Position numbers and translations under genes: made by a program
In this document: positions 16,825 through 25,769 of the stretch, one piece after another
How positions within the stretch are numbered: position 1 is the first letter of the stretch
Layout: each line of letters opens with the position of its first letter
NCBI RefSeq assembly: GCF_003751085.1
Contig: NZ_RJJY01000001.1
Coordinates: forward strand, 4,526,001-4,590,000
From: Micromonospora sp. Llam0
Lineage (GTDB): Bacteria > Actinomycetota > Actinomycetes > Mycobacteriales > Micromonosporaceae
Direction of reading: 5' to 3'
DNA: 64,000 nucleotides
Notes under the pieces: generated by a model
What the model was told of the DNA's origin: nothing
Database searches by the model: none
What the model saw: only the letters and a program-made list of their open reading frames with translations

Positions 16825-17190
16825 TCAGGTGCCCGTCTGCCTGATGTCCGTGGCGTTGTCATCGTCGGTGCCGGCGTAGCTCCACATGGCGGTGGAGACC
16901 TTCTCCCCCAGGTCCTGCAGCGCCTGGCCGAGCCCGATGGCGCTCTGTTTGATCGCCTGATTGGCGGGGATCGTCTCGCCGTCGCCGTTGTCGACGGCCT
17001 GGTGGTAGTTGACCAGGAACGGCTCGGTGAACTGGTCGGGCGGCAAGCACTCCTCGTGGTTCTCCAACTCGGTGACTCGCTCGGTTGCGCCCTGCATGTC
17101 GTCTCTGAGGGTGCCGCCCCGATCGCTGAGCCGGTTGGCGATGCCGACGATGTCGCCGATGCTCGTCTTGATCTCGACGAAGCTACCCAT
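16825..17190 (-). CDS. WXG100-like ESX-associated helical protein
   Basis: 121 residues, mostly helical, with no signal peptide. It carries two long helices separated by a short polar loop (LENHEECLPPDQF) and a late MWSYAGTD segment in place of the usual central WXG turn. The start ATG at 17190 overlaps the end of the YbaB-like gene by 8 bp, which indicates coupling. It directly precedes the giant toxin gene (60 bp gap). This is the usual position for an ESX co-secreted partner or chaperone of a large WXG-domain toxin. The exact family is uncertain because the WXG motif is not in the canonical place. Confidence 0.65.
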   Translation of the reverse strand: MGSFVEIKTSIGDIVGIANRLSDRGGTLRDDMQGATERVTELENHEECLPPDQFTEPFLVNYHQAVDNGDGETIPANQAIKQSAIGLGQALQDLGEKVSTAMWSYAGTDDDNATDIRQTGT

Positions 17191-17587
17191 CGTCCTCGTC
17201 CTCCTTCAGCCGTACATCAGCGTCGTGGCTGCGTACGAGCTTGGTGATGTCGAGGCCATCGGCGAGCCGGCCCGAACGCAGGTCACTCGGCAGGGTTTCG
17301 TCGATGATCTCGGCACTCTGCCGCGTCGCGTCCTCGACAGCGAGCCGCACGGTCTGCACGATCGCGGCAGACAGCGCCTTGGAGTTGGGCTTACGGAAGA
17401 CACGCGGATCGATGTCGAGTTCGAGCAGGTGCCCACGCGGGCCGACCACAGCCTTGATCATGCGGTCGTCGGACCAGGCGGTGCCCGTGACTTTCAGCAT
17501 CTTCTTGTGCAGATCGGGCAACTCGGCAGTGGCACGCTTCAAATCGCCGATGATGCCGCTCAATGAGTTCCAGTCAGGACGCTCCAC
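17183..17587 (-). CDS. YbaB/EbfC-family protein
   Basis: 134 residues from GTG 17587. The central part has the YbaB layout: an N-terminal helix (SGIIGDLKRATAELPDLHKKMLKVTG), then a beta sheet that includes MIKAVVGPRGHLLELDIDP, then a C-terminal helix (LSAAIVQTVRLAVEDATRQ) and a short acidic tail. YbaB proteins are small nucleoid-associated DNA-binding dimers. Paralogues located inside actinobacterial ESX clusters are common (EspL-like) and are thought to support secretion or regulation. It overlaps the next gene by 8 bp and lies within the WXG100 gene group. Confidence 0.75.
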   Translation of the reverse strand: MERPDWNSLSGIIGDLKRATAELPDLHKKMLKVTGTAWSDDRMIKAVVGPRGHLLELDIDPRVFRKPNSKALSAAIVQTVRLAVEDATRQSAEIIDETLPSDLRSGRLADGLDITKLVRSHDADVRLKEDEDDG

Positions 17588-17731
17588 CGCAGCAACCTCC
17601 CCCGACAGCCACGACAGCGGTACCCGAAAGGGTAGCGGGTACTGGCACTACTCGCCGCAGCCGTCATCCCGGCGATCACCCCGGACGCCCGGGTGCGCCG
17701 CCGGGATGTCAGCTCGCGCGCACTTCCTCGT

Positions 17732-18022
17732 TTAGAAGCCGGCCGAGAGCTGGTTGTCGACCTGCTGCATGCGCTCAGCCGAAGCACCCACCGTCGTGCC
17801 GAGGCGCATGAGCGCCTCCTTGATCTCGTCCGCACCCTGGTTCCACTTGATGCGGGCCTCGTCGCACGCCTGCCCAGCGGCGCCCGACCAGTCGTTTGCG
17901 AAGAGCTGGGTGAAGGACTGGTACAGCTCGCCCAGCATGCGGTCCATATTGCCCTGGTACGTGCCGATGACGGTCGCCACGTCGGCGATCTGGCCGAAGT
18001 TGTAGGTAATGGGTTGACCCAT
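17732..18022 (-). CDS. WXG100 family ESX secretion target
   Basis: 96 residues, ATG 18022. This is the canonical size for EsxA/EsxB proteins and has the helix-turn-helix hairpin with the WXG turn in the middle (FANDWSGAAGQAC at about residues 42-54). The second helix contains EALMRLGTTVGASAERMQQVDNQ. There is no signal peptide, as expected for type VII substrates. Its neighbour at 18068 is a second helical-hairpin protein, so the two probably form the usual heterodimer. Confidence 0.9.
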   Translation of the reverse strand: MGQPITYNFGQIADVATVIGTYQGNMDRMLGELYQSFTQLFANDWSGAAGQACDEARIKWNQGADEIKEALMRLGTTVGASAERMQQVDNQLSAGF

Positions 18023-18067
18023 GGATCTGTCGCCTCTCGACTCTCTCGACGGGTGGGATGACGACGG

Positions 18068-18427
18068 TCAGCCGCGCAGCGCGTTGATGACGGTACTGTT
18101 ACCGGTCGCCTCAGCGGCGGCACGGATCTCGTTCGCGGCATCCTCGTCGTTCACGCCATACTGCGACGAGGCATTGCTGATCTTGCCGGAGAGCTCGTCC
18201 AGCGCGTTGAGGATCGTCGTGAGACCCGAGTTGAGGTCAGCCGACACTCCCTGCAGCGCGTTGTTGGCGGCACCGCTCATGCCGCCGCCACTGAGCGACT
18301 GGATCCGGTCGAGCAACTGCGCCATGCCGGTGGCCAGCGTCTCCCCGGTGTCCTGGCACCGCTGCGCCATCGCGTTGAGCTGCTCCTGCGTGGCGTATAC
18401 CTGGCCAACGCCTGGAGTACCTGTCAA
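18068..18427 (-). CDS. WXG100-like partner protein
   Basis: About 119 residues if translation starts at TTG 18427; the open frame extends further upstream without a good ribosome site, so the start is uncertain. Two amphipathic helices are joined by a Gly-rich turn (LSGGGMSGAANNALQG) that lacks the Trp of a true WXG motif. In EsxA/EsxB-type pairs one member often loses the Trp. The gene lies 45 bp upstream of the 96-residue WXG100 gene on the same strand, supporting co-expression as a pair. Confidence 0.7.
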   Translation of the reverse strand: MTGTPGVGQVYATQEQLNAMAQRCQDTGETLATGMAQLLDRIQSLSGGGMSGAANNALQGVSADLNSGLTTILNALDELSGKISNASSQYGVNDEDAANEIRAAAEATGNSTVINALRG

Positions 18428-18713
18428 GGTGCGTTCACCCCGTTTCTCTGTCCCGCCCCCCGCTACCGGAGAGCCTCCCCACAGGACACACGAGACCCAT
18501 GGCCCTGTCTCCGTAACCGAGGGTAGCGTCTCCTGTCCACTCAGGCCAGGCCAAAGGCTGGGTAATTGCCCGTTATGTAGGCCATTACCACGTCTCGCGC
18601 CGACGTGCGCCAACCGGTATCCCCACGTGCCGCGCCCGGCTACGCTCGGTTCGGGGACAACACTGGGGGAGTGTGGTGGACCGCGCGTCTGCCGGAACCG
18701 ACAGGGAGGGCTT
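18428..18713. promoter_or_regulatory. Divergent intergenic region between ESX gene groups
   Basis: This 286-bp stretch separates the minus-strand WXG100 operon from the plus-strand ESX-associated genes and must carry both promoters. I see no convincing ORF of its own. The plus-strand gene is preceded by AGGGAGGG at 18702-18709. I found no strong inverted repeat that would mark an operator. Confidence 0.45.
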
Positions 18714-19751
18714 GTGCCGGACGATGACCTGCCGTACGAGGGCTGGGGGAACCCGTACGAGAACGCGACGGGCGAGAACCTGAGGTTCGACTGGAGCGAC
18801 GGCCAGGCCGACATCGACGTTGACCTCGACGGCATGGCCGAGTACGCGCAGCACGTGGTCGACATTCAGAAACTCCTCCTGGACAACATGGGCAGCCTCT
18901 CGCTGCTCGCCTCGCTGCCGGGCAAGGCGTGGGAGGGCGCCGTCCTGCCCGAGGGCGCCTACACCATGACGAGGATGCTCAACAACTACAACGAGCTGCA
19001 GGTCTACCTTGGCCACCTGTCCACGGCGCTGATGAACGTCGGGTCAGCCGCGCAGACCGTCGTCGACTCCTACGGCGGCACCGACGGCTGGTCCGCCACT
19101 GACCTCAACGCGATCGAATTCGCATTCGGTGTCCCGGGTGCCGAGCGGCCGTCCGGCCTGCCCCCGATGATCGAGGGCACGACGTATTGGGACGCCTACT
19201 TCGACAGCCTGGACAACGGCGACACCGCCGCACCGCCGGCCGCGAGCCCGTTGTGGACGGATGCCGGCCAGCGCACGAACCCGGACGGCAGCATTACCCG
19301 GATGGCTACCGGCCCCAACGGCCAGCGGATGGAGATCCGGACGTACAACGTTCCGGACAGCTCGCAGACGGTCACCACGACGACGATCTACGCGGCGAAC
19401 GGCACCCAGCTCAGCTCCAGCAGCACGACCACGTCGACGTACCTGGACGGCAACACTGTCGTGAAGCGGACCACGAACCCGGACGGCAGCACCACCGAGG
19501 AGCGCACCACGTACGACAGCGGGGACGTGTACTCCCACAGCACGGTCAACCAGGACGCCGAGGGCATCACCACGAGTTCGACCGAGACGGTGACCAACCC
19601 CGACGGCTCGCAGACCACGACCAGGGAGGACGCCGAAGGCGAGGAAAGCCACGTCGTCACGATCGGCGAGCAGACCGAGGGTGGCAGTGGCACACCCGAC
19701 GACCCGGCGATCGAGGCGATCGACCGCATCCAGAGCGGCGAGGGATGGTAG
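18714..19751 (+). CDS. ESX-associated protein with NPDGS-type repeats
   Basis: 345 residues. GTG 18714 is chosen because AGGGAGGG lies just upstream; an open frame continues 5' without coding character. Residues ~40-150 form a helical region (VDIQKLLLDNMGSLSLLASL, YTMTRMLNNYNELQVYLGHL) like other WXG-related ESX proteins. The C-terminal ~130 residues are Thr/Ser-rich beta repeats built on NPDGS: TNPDGSITRM, TNPDGSTTEE and TNPDGSQTTT, with TTST and YxSG strings between. There is no signal peptide. It is the first gene of a three-gene plus-strand group divergent from the WXG100 operon. Export through the ESX machinery is plausible by context; its function is unknown. Confidence 0.65.
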   Translation: MPDDDLPYEGWGNPYENATGENLRFDWSDGQADIDVDLDGMAEYAQHVVDIQKLLLDNMGSLSLLASLPGKAWEGAVLPEGAYTMTRMLNNYNELQVYLGHLSTALMNVGSAAQTVVDSYGGTDGWSATDLNAIEFAFGVPGAERPSGLPPMIEGTTYWDAYFDSLDNGDTAAPPAASPLWTDAGQRTNPDGSITRMATGPNGQRMEIRTYNVPDSSQTVTTTTIYAANGTQLSSSSTTTSTYLDGNTVVKRTTNPDGSTTEERTTYDSGDVYSHSTVNQDAEGITTSSTETVTNPDGSQTTTREDAEGEESHVVTIGEQTEGGSGTPDDPAIEAIDRIQSGEGW

Positions 19752-19757
19752 GCGGCC

Positions 19758-21671
19758 ATGGCTGAATACTGGGGCGCGCAGGCGTACTACTTCTCCGGTC
19801 CGAACGGCGAAGGCACGCACTACGTGAGGCCCGAGCCGACAGAGGTCGACTTCACCATGCCGGCGAGCGAGGACAATCAGGAGATTATCGACGTCATCCG
19901 CCAGCAAATCATGGGCCAGCACCCAGAGGATATCGCCGCGTTGGCCGATCAATGGATGAACGCGTACAGCCTGATGTCCCGCGTCAAAGAGTTGCTCCTC
20001 GAGCAGAGCAACCTGCTCTACCAGGAGAGGTGGACGAACGGCGAGGCGCGCGACGCGTTCATGAAGCGGGGCCCGGGTGAGACCCTCGCCTATCTCGACG
20101 AGTGGATGGACAGCGCGCTGAACAACGTCACGGCGCTGCGCTCGCTCGTCCACATCGCACGTGAGTCCCGCGAAGAGATGGAAGATCTCTGGCAGGAGTA
20201 CGAGGGCGCGATCAGGGAAGCGGCGCAGCTCGACTGGGGCACGCGTTTCGAGGTGGCGTGGCAGGTCTGGCGCTGGGACGTGGATGCCGCGCGCAGGGAA
20301 GAGAAAATCGAGGACGTCAACAACAAGAAGAAGGAGTACAACCAGAGGGCGCAGGCGCTCGCCTGGAAGTACGCCGAGCAGTACTGGGACGTGCAGAACA
20401 AGATCGGCGGCGGTCACGGCCCGCTGTTCACCCCCATGGACGCGGTGATGAACCCGCCGCATCCGCCGTTCCCCTCGCTCCCCGGCGGCCCGCCCCCGGT
20501 CGCGCCACCGGCGATCGCGCCGCCCGCGGTCCCGCTGGCCACCCCACCGCCCGCGGTGCCGGGCACCACCCCGGCCGCTCCCCCTGCGCCTCCGCTGAGG
20601 CAGAGGATCCTGAACCTCACGCAGAACCCGCCCGCGCCGCCCGCGGGCCTGGGCACGCGGATCCAACCCACGCCAAGCGCCGTACCCGATCCTGGCCTGC
20701 CACCCGGCGTGCCGGGCGGCCTCCCGGCGATGAACCCCGCCACCGTGCCCGGCTTCGTTCCTCCACCGGTGCCCGGCACCAACCAGGGCCTGCCCACGCC
20801 ACCCGCGACGAGCCCCAGGACCGTACCGAGCGCGCTCAACAAGCCGCTGAGGCAGCCGTCCCTCCCGCCGTCCCCGGGCACGGGCGGGCTCAAAAAGGGC
20901 GTCCTGCAAGGAAAGACCGGCGCACCGGGCCTGCCGCCGGGGATGACCCAGCCACCCGGTCGTACGGTCGGCCGCAAGCCGCCGGGCGCGGGTACCGGCC
21001 AGGAGGACCGCACAGTGGTCCCCGGCCCGACTGAGACCGAGGACGCGTTCTCCCGGCCACCGGGCAGCAATGCGCCGCCGGTGCTGAACAATCAGCGCCC
21101 CAACCAGCGCCGGCCCGGCAGCCGGGAGGAGCTGATGCCACCGGCCAGGGCCGGGGGCCCGCAGGAGCCTGGTACGCCGCTGCACCCCGGAGCCACCCCA
21201 CCGGTACTCAACCGCCCCGGCACCACCCCGCCGCAGCAAAGGCCGACCGGGCCTGGACGGCCGGAGCGGGGAAGATCCGGTGCCACCCGGTCGCAGCAGC
21301 CGCCGCCCGGCTCGGAGTGGCTGGGCGTGCGGACCGCGCGCGACGACGCCGGCCCGCCGGTCCTCGGCGCCCCCACCCCGCCGGCTCGCGGCGCGGGCAT
21401 GTCCCGGCTCGAAGAGGTGCCCACCCAGTTGCGTGGGCGAAACACGGAGGCGGCGGCGCGCCAGGCGCCCGGCGCGGTGTCGCCAGAACTGGCGGCGCGG
21501 CGTGCCGTGTCCCAAACCGGTGTCCCGGGCGCTGGCGCGGCCGAAGACGGCCAGCAGATTGTCACCGACGAGGAGGCGTTCAGCGTCGAGACGCCCGGCG
21601 GCGGCGTGGTCAAGCAGCAGCAGAACACCGGCTACCGCGCCGAACCGCCCACCGTCCTGGGCGGCAACTAG
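19758..21671 (+). CDS. ESX-associated protein: helical N-terminus with long proline-rich tail
   Basis: 637 residues, six bases after the preceding stop. Residues 1-220 are helical and rich in Glu, Trp and Arg, with a WTNG turn (YQERWTNGEARDAF near residue 95) that resembles a WXG/PPE-type hairpin. From residue ~230 to the end the chain is almost wholly disordered Pro/Gly/Ala/Arg sequence with recurring APPVLN and PPVLG phrases. This matches large PPE-like or EspI-like proteins of actinobacterial ESX loci, where the tail mediates surface display or binding. There is no membrane segment. A strong antisense open frame over this gene is a GC artefact. Confidence 0.7.
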   Translation: MAEYWGAQAYYFSGPNGEGTHYVRPEPTEVDFTMPASEDNQEIIDVIRQQIMGQHPEDIAALADQWMNAYSLMSRVKELLLEQSNLLYQERWTNGEARDAFMKRGPGETLAYLDEWMDSALNNVTALRSLVHIARESREEMEDLWQEYEGAIREAAQLDWGTRFEVAWQVWRWDVDAARREEKIEDVNNKKKEYNQRAQALAWKYAEQYWDVQNKIGGGHGPLFTPMDAVMNPPHPPFPSLPGGPPPVAPPAIAPPAVPLATPPPAVPGTTPAAPPAPPLRQRILNLTQNPPAPPAGLGTRIQPTPSAVPDPGLPPGVPGGLPAMNPATVPGFVPPPVPGTNQGLPTPPATSPRTVPSALNKPLRQPSLPPSPGTGGLKKGVLQGKTGAPGLPPGMTQPPGRTVGRKPPGAGTGQEDRTVVPGPTETEDAFSRPPGSNAPPVLNNQRPNQRRPGSREELMPPARAGGPQEPGTPLHPGATPPVLNRPGTTPPQQRPTGPGRPERGRSGATRSQQPPPGSEWLGVRTARDDAGPPVLGAPTPPARGAGMSRLEEVPTQLRGRNTEAAARQAPGAVSPELAARRAVSQTGVPGAGAAEDGQQIVTDEEAFSVETPGGGVVKQQQNTGYRAEPPTVLGGN

Positions 21672-21703
21672 GCTGAGTTGGTCACCGGAGATGGGAATCG
21701 GCC

Positions 21704-22246
21704 ATGAAGATAAAGCCGAGCGCGAACTTCTACGTCCGGGTGCGTCGGCGCGAATGGGAGGAAGAGCCGCCGGCGTCTCCGGTATACAACGGCATGTTCA
21801 CGGTCACCCTCAACTTCACGGTGCCCGTGGCATTCGTACCCGAGATCGCATCGGCTCCGCCGTGGACCGACGCGTCGCTCCCGCCGGACCTGGTCGAGCC
21901 GGCCACGGCCGAGCAGGCCCGGCTGATCGAGGCGCTGACCGCTGACTATGTGGTGACGCCCAACGGCGCGTTGGCCGGCACCGAGGAGCCCTTTCTGCGC
22001 CCAACGGACGACGGCGGACCTGACCTGCCCACCGTGGTCTTCTATGTCACCGGGGCGGAGTTCGCCCGCTACGCCGACGACCTCGATCAGCTCAGCGAGG
22101 TCGCCGGCGATCTGCACTCCTTCGCCCGAATAGCCGACCTGCGCGAGCACGAGGTCATCGCATTCATCGAGCGCCGGATCGTCCCGTCCCCGATGCTGCT
22201 GCCGATCCATTTGCAGACCCTCTACCCGTCGGACGGCCGGTCCTGA
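21704..22246 (+). CDS. Uncharacterised protein downstream of ESX genes
   Basis: 180 residues, ATG 21704, 32 bp after the preceding gene, so likely co-transcribed. It starts with a basic strand (MKIKPSANFYVRVRRREWEEE) and contains a hydrophobic beta strand pair (FTVTLNFTVPVAFVP). The rest is an acidic alpha/beta body with TVVFYVTGAEFARYADDLDQL. There are no signal peptide or membrane helices. I do not recognise the family. A cytosolic accessory or immunity role is possible given its location. Confidence 0.55.
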   Translation: MKIKPSANFYVRVRRREWEEEPPASPVYNGMFTVTLNFTVPVAFVPEIASAPPWTDASLPPDLVEPATAEQARLIEALTADYVVTPNGALAGTEEPFLRPTDDGGPDLPTVVFYVTGAEFARYADDLDQLSEVAGDLHSFARIADLREHEVIAFIERRIVPSPMLLPIHLQTLYPSDGRS

Positions 22247-22255
22247 AGATCGAGC

Positions 22256-22273
22256 CGAGCGCGTACGCGCTCG
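22256..22273. terminator. Perfect 18-bp palindrome between convergent genes
   Basis: The sequence cgagcgcgtacgcgctcg is its own reverse complement. It lies between the stop at 22246 (plus) and the stop at 22310 (minus). No T tract follows, as is usual in high-GC actinomycetes. A second small palindrome, aaccggtcggtt, follows directly. Bidirectional terminator is the simplest reading. Confidence 0.5.
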
Positions 22274-22309
22274 CGGTAACCGGTCGGTTCCGAAAGACCC
22301 CGGCCTCGG

Positions 22310-23533
22310 TCAAGCCTTGGCGGTGAAGATGTTGCGGGAGGCGGCCAGCCCGAGCAGGGTCGCGCCGAAGACGACCACGCCGACTGTGCTGACGCCGCCG
22401 ACGGCCACCAGCGCGCCGACGGCGATCGGACCGGTGGTCTGACCGACGCTGCGGGAGAGGGCGTCAGTGGCGGCGGCGGTCGCCCGCAGCTCCGGGTTCC
22501 AGTTGACACTGATCGCCATGGACAGCGGCATGAGCGCGCCCAGGCAGGTGCCGAGCAGGACCAGGGTCAGCGCGACAGCCGCCACGTCCAGCCCGGCGAA
22601 CGCGACCGCCGCGTACGCGGCCGCTGCGAGCGGGATGACCAGGTAGAGCCGGGTGAACAACTGTTCACGGCTGATCCGTTTCAGCGACATCCGGTTGATG
22701 AAGCTGCCGGTGAAGACCCCGCAGGGGATGAGGATCGACACGCCGATCCGTTCCAGTGTGCTCAGGTCGGGGAGCCGGTCGAGGAGCACGCTGATGCCGA
22801 AGTGGCTGCCCTGCATGATCAGGCCGATGCCGATGCTGGACAGGATCAGCCAGCGGCGGCGCCGTTCGCCCAGCATCCGTCGGATCGCCTGCAGGGTCAG
22901 CTGGATACGTTGTCCGAACGGGACGTCGGCCGGATGGCTGGCGGGCGGGCGTTCCCGGCCCAGTCTGGCGACGAGTACGACGGTCAGCAGGACGGTCGCG
23001 TAGCCGGCGCCGACCGCGAACACGATGACCGGCTGGCGCAGCGACGCGGCGAGCGCGCCCAGCGCGAGCGCCGAGGCGGCGCCCATGCTGACGAACGTCT
23101 GCAGCATCGAGTAGCCCCGGTCGCGGGCCTTCGGGTCGCCCTGGGTCAGGTCGGCCACCAGCGCCTGACCGCAGAGCGCCACGGCGCCGCTGGCGAAGCC
23201 GGTGAGCAGCCGTCCGACGGTGAGTACGGCGTAGCTCTGGTATAGGCACAGCAGGATCGACACGACGGCGTTGACCAGCATCCCGGGCAGCAGGATCCGG
23301 CGGACCGGGACAAGGTCGAGCAGCGGCCCGGTGAGCACACCGGCGGCCGCCGTGGCCACGCTGTGCGCGCCGATGGTGATGCCGATCTGGGCCGGACTCA
23401 GGTCGAGACTGCGGCCCAGGCCGACCGAGATCGGGATGTACGCCAGCTGGGTGAGCGGGTTGAAGAACACCAGCAGCGGGGGTACGGCGGCGGCCAACGG
23501 GGTCCGGGCCGGGCGGCGGTCACCGCCGCTCAC
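22310..23533 (-). CDS. MFS transporter
   Basis: 407 residues, GTG start with GGAGG upstream. Twelve hydrophobic segments are visible, with a central basic loop (LGRERPPASHPADVPFGQRIQ). The first half contains the MFS motif-A-like region between helices 2 and 3, LLDLVPVRRIL, and the ISVGLGRSLDLSPAQIG entry. It is the last gene of the minus-strand locus that includes a GntR regulator, an ABC importer and hydrolases. It may export a product or import a substrate of that pathway. Its substrate cannot be deduced. Confidence 0.8.
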   Translation of the reverse strand: MSGGDRRPARTPLAAAVPPLLVFFNPLTQLAYIPISVGLGRSLDLSPAQIGITIGAHSVATAAAGVLTGPLLDLVPVRRILLPGMLVNAVVSILLCLYQSYAVLTVGRLLTGFASGAVALCGQALVADLTQGDPKARDRGYSMLQTFVSMGAASALALGALAASLRQPVIVFAVGAGYATVLLTVVLVARLGRERPPASHPADVPFGQRIQLTLQAIRRMLGERRRRWLILSSIGIGLIMQGSHFGISVLLDRLPDLSTLERIGVSILIPCGVFTGSFINRMSLKRISREQLFTRLYLVIPLAAAAYAAVAFAGLDVAAVALTLVLLGTCLGALMPLSMAISVNWNPELRATAAATDALSRSVGQTTGPIAVGALVAVGGVSTVGVVVFGATLLGLAASRNIFTAKA

Positions 23534-23627
23534 GGCCGGCCTCCGCCGAGGTACGGCCGGGCCGGCCGGGGCATCCGCACCAGCCGTGGCGTCCGCGCGA
23601 GCAGGGGCCGCCGGGACGGCCGGGGCG

Positions 23628-24317
23628 TCAGTCGGTCGGTTGGCGCTCCAGCAGGGCCGCCATCTCGTCGAAGGCAGGAGACGAGTGGGTACGGAAGATT
23701 GCCTCTGCCGCGTCGAGGTCCCGGTCGCGGCAGGCTTTCAGGAAGCGCCGGTGCTCGTCGAGCCCGTCGAGTCGCCGCTCCTTGGACCGGGTGAACGCCA
23801 CCGAGAGCATGCCGGGGGTGGCCGACCGCAGCGACAGCAGCATCTGGGTGAGACGTGGCGACCGTGCCGCGTTGTACAGGAAGACGTGGAACGTCCGGTT
23901 CAGCTCGACGTACTTGCCGAGGTCCGGGTCGCGTTCCATCTCCTCCTGCATCCGTTCGGCCTCGGCGAGCTCCGCCTCGGTGATCCGTTCGGCGCACAGT
24001 CGGGCCGCCAGCGCTTCGAGGGTTTCCCGCAGTTGCCGGATGTCGCGCAGCTCGTCCGCGTCGATGGCGGTGACCGTGGCCACCTTCCGGGCGTGCACCT
24101 TGATCAGGCCCTCGGCGGCCAGGTCGCGCATCGCCTCGCGTACCGGTGTGGGGCTGACCCCCAGCAGCTGCGCGATCTCGGTCTGGACGATCCGTGACCC
24201 GGCCTTGAGCGTTCCGTCGACGATCGCCGAGCGCATCCAGTCCCGGACGCGTTCGTGGACGGTCCCGGAGATACCGGCGAAGGACGTCGCCTCGTGGATG
24301 TCGGACACCACTGCCAT
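23628..24317 (-). CDS. GntR-family (FadR/FCD subfamily) transcriptional regulator
   Basis: 229 residues from ATG 24317. The N-terminal winged helix contains the GntR signature: VDGTLKAGSRIVQTEIAQLLGVSPTPVREAMRDLAAEGLI. The C-terminal all-helical FCD ligand domain follows, with the expected His/Asp metal or ligand pockets (RTFHVFLYNAA, EHRRFLKACRDRD). FCD regulators usually respond to carboxylates. The regulator lies within the uptake locus it probably controls. A palindrome in its own upstream region (24370-24389) shares a TCTAyAGA core with one upstream of the ABC ATPase gene, suggesting autoregulation and control of the operon. Confidence 0.88.
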   Translation of the reverse strand: MAVVSDIHEATSFAGISGTVHERVRDWMRSAIVDGTLKAGSRIVQTEIAQLLGVSPTPVREAMRDLAAEGLIKVHARKVATVTAIDADELRDIRQLRETLEALAARLCAERITEAELAEAERMQEEMERDPDLGKYVELNRTFHVFLYNAARSPRLTQMLLSLRSATPGMLSVAFTRSKERRLDGLDEHRRFLKACRDRDLDAAEAIFRTHSSPAFDEMAALLERQPTD

Positions 24318-24369
24318 GCCCTCGATTCTCCTCACCCCGCGGTACACCCCCCGGCGTACCGTCCGATGG

Positions 24370-24389
24370 CTCGATTCTACAGAGTCGAG
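24370..24389. promoter_or_regulatory. Near-palindromic operator candidate upstream of GntR gene
   Basis: The 20-mer ctcgattctacagagtcgag matches its reverse complement at 16 of 20 positions. It lies 53 bp upstream of the regulator's ATG. Its inner TCTACAGA-g-TCGAG matches TCTATAGA-c-TAGAG at 32754-32767 at 11 of 14 positions. Confidence 0.5.
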
Positions 24390-24433
24390 TCGTCAGACAA
24401 TCGCGGTTGCGGGGTCTGGTGCGTTGCGCCACG

Positions 24434-25765
24434 TCAGGTCCCGTCCTCTCGGCGTTCGGCACCGGCTGCGGCACTCGCATCGGCGACGGTCTCGGCATCG
24501 GCGAGCGTCCACCGGCGCAGCGCGGTCAGCCGCCAGCCGAGGATGCCCATCACCGCCGCACAGGCCAGCCCGCCGGAGACCATCGCGAACGCCGGACTGC
24601 TGAAACTCGCCGTCGCCCCGGCCCGCGCGTCGCCCAGCAGCGGCCCCCCGGTGACCACCCCGATGTGCACGGCGGATAGCCGCCCCCGGAGGTGGTCCGG
24701 GACGCTGAGCTGCAGCACCGTCTGGCGGAACACCGCCGAGACCACGTCGGCGGCACCGGCCACCATCAGCAGGGCGATGGTCAGCGGCAGCCAGTGCGAC
24801 AGCCCGAAACCGGCGATCGCCAGGCCCCAGACGATGATCGAGATGATCACGGCACGTCCGTGGCGGGTCACCGACCCCACCCAGCCGGAGGTGAGGGCCC
24901 CGATGAGTGCGCCGGCGCCCGGGGCCGCGTGCAGCAGGCCGACGGTCACCGCGTCGCCGCCGAGCTGGCCGAGAGCGATCGCCGGGAACAACGCACGGGG
25001 CATGCCGAAGAACATCGCGTTCACGTCGGCGAGGAAGCACCCCATCACCGCCGGCTTGCTCCGCAGGTAGGTGAGGCCCTCGATCACCGACTTGAGCCCC
25101 GGCTTGGTCACCTGGTGAGCGGGCGGCATCGGCCGCATCCGGGTGAGCACCGTGATGGACACCAGGAACGTGACGACGTTCAGCGCGTACGTGGTCGACA
25201 GGCCGAGCGCCGCGATGACCACGCCGGCGACGGCCGGGCCGACGATCGCGCCCACCTGGGTGAGCGTCTGGTTCAACGCGAACGCGGACGGGAGGATCTG
25301 CCGACGGACCAGGCCGGCGACCGCCGCGCTGCGCGCCGGGCTCTCCAGCGCCGAGAGTCCGGCCGTGACCGCCACCAGCACGAAGATGGCCCAGATCGGC
25401 GGGCTGTCGAGCAGCGCGAGCAGCGCCAGGCCGCCGACGACGACGGCGAGCAGGCCCTCGGTGACCACCAGCAGCTTGCGTCGGTCGACGGCGTCCGCCA
25501 CCGAGCCGCCGAACAGTGAGCAGACCATCAGCGGGATGAGCTGCGCCAGGCTCGCCAGGCCGACCATCAACGTCGAGTCGGTCAGCACGTAGACCTGGTA
25601 CGGCACGGCGACCCTGGTCATCTGGGTACCCAGGATGGCGACGGCGTGGCCGGTCCAGAGCCGCCGGAAGTCCGGTGACTCGCGCAGCGGGGTGACGTCG
25701 ATGACCAGGCGTCGACGGACGGCCCCGCTGCGCTGCGTGCGTCCCTGGTTGTCGGTGGCGGTCAC
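24434..25765 (-). CDS. MFS exporter, EntS-like
   Basis: 443 residues, GTG start. Twelve membrane segments, with the N-terminal phrase FRRLWTGHAVAILGTQMTRVAVPYQVY typical of the EntS/MFS_3 group. The motif-A loop is GGSVADAVDRRKLLVV. The central loop carries MRPMPPAHQVTKPGLKSVIEGLTYLRSKP, again typical of that group. EntS-type carriers export siderophores or other metabolites, but many members have other roles. The gene is 4 bp downstream of the M24 gene and so belongs to the same operon. Confidence 0.8.
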   Translation of the reverse strand: MTATDNQGRTQRSGAVRRRLVIDVTPLRESPDFRRLWTGHAVAILGTQMTRVAVPYQVYVLTDSTLMVGLASLAQLIPLMVCSLFGGSVADAVDRRKLLVVTEGLLAVVVGGLALLALLDSPPIWAIFVLVAVTAGLSALESPARSAAVAGLVRRQILPSAFALNQTLTQVGAIVGPAVAGVVIAALGLSTTYALNVVTFLVSITVLTRMRPMPPAHQVTKPGLKSVIEGLTYLRSKPAVMGCFLADVNAMFFGMPRALFPAIALGQLGGDAVTVGLLHAAPGAGALIGALTSGWVGSVTRHGRAVIISIIVWGLAIAGFGLSHWLPLTIALLMVAGAADVVSAVFRQTVLQLSVPDHLRGRLSAVHIGVVTGGPLLGDARAGATASFSSPAFAMVSGGLACAAVMGILGWRLTALRRWTLADAETVADASAAAGAERREDGT

Positions 25766-25769
25766 GCGG

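Noticed and set aside
18714-19751. NPDGS repeats as an Rhs/YD-repeat shell
   Set aside because: There are only about three short repeats, with no YD dipeptides and no Rhs core motif. The length is far too small for a shell.
19044-21515. 823-codon minus-strand open frame opposite the ESX proline-rich gene
   Set aside because: It has no recognisable domain and low-complexity Arg/Gly composition. The plus-strand genes have ribosome sites and coherent helical domains.
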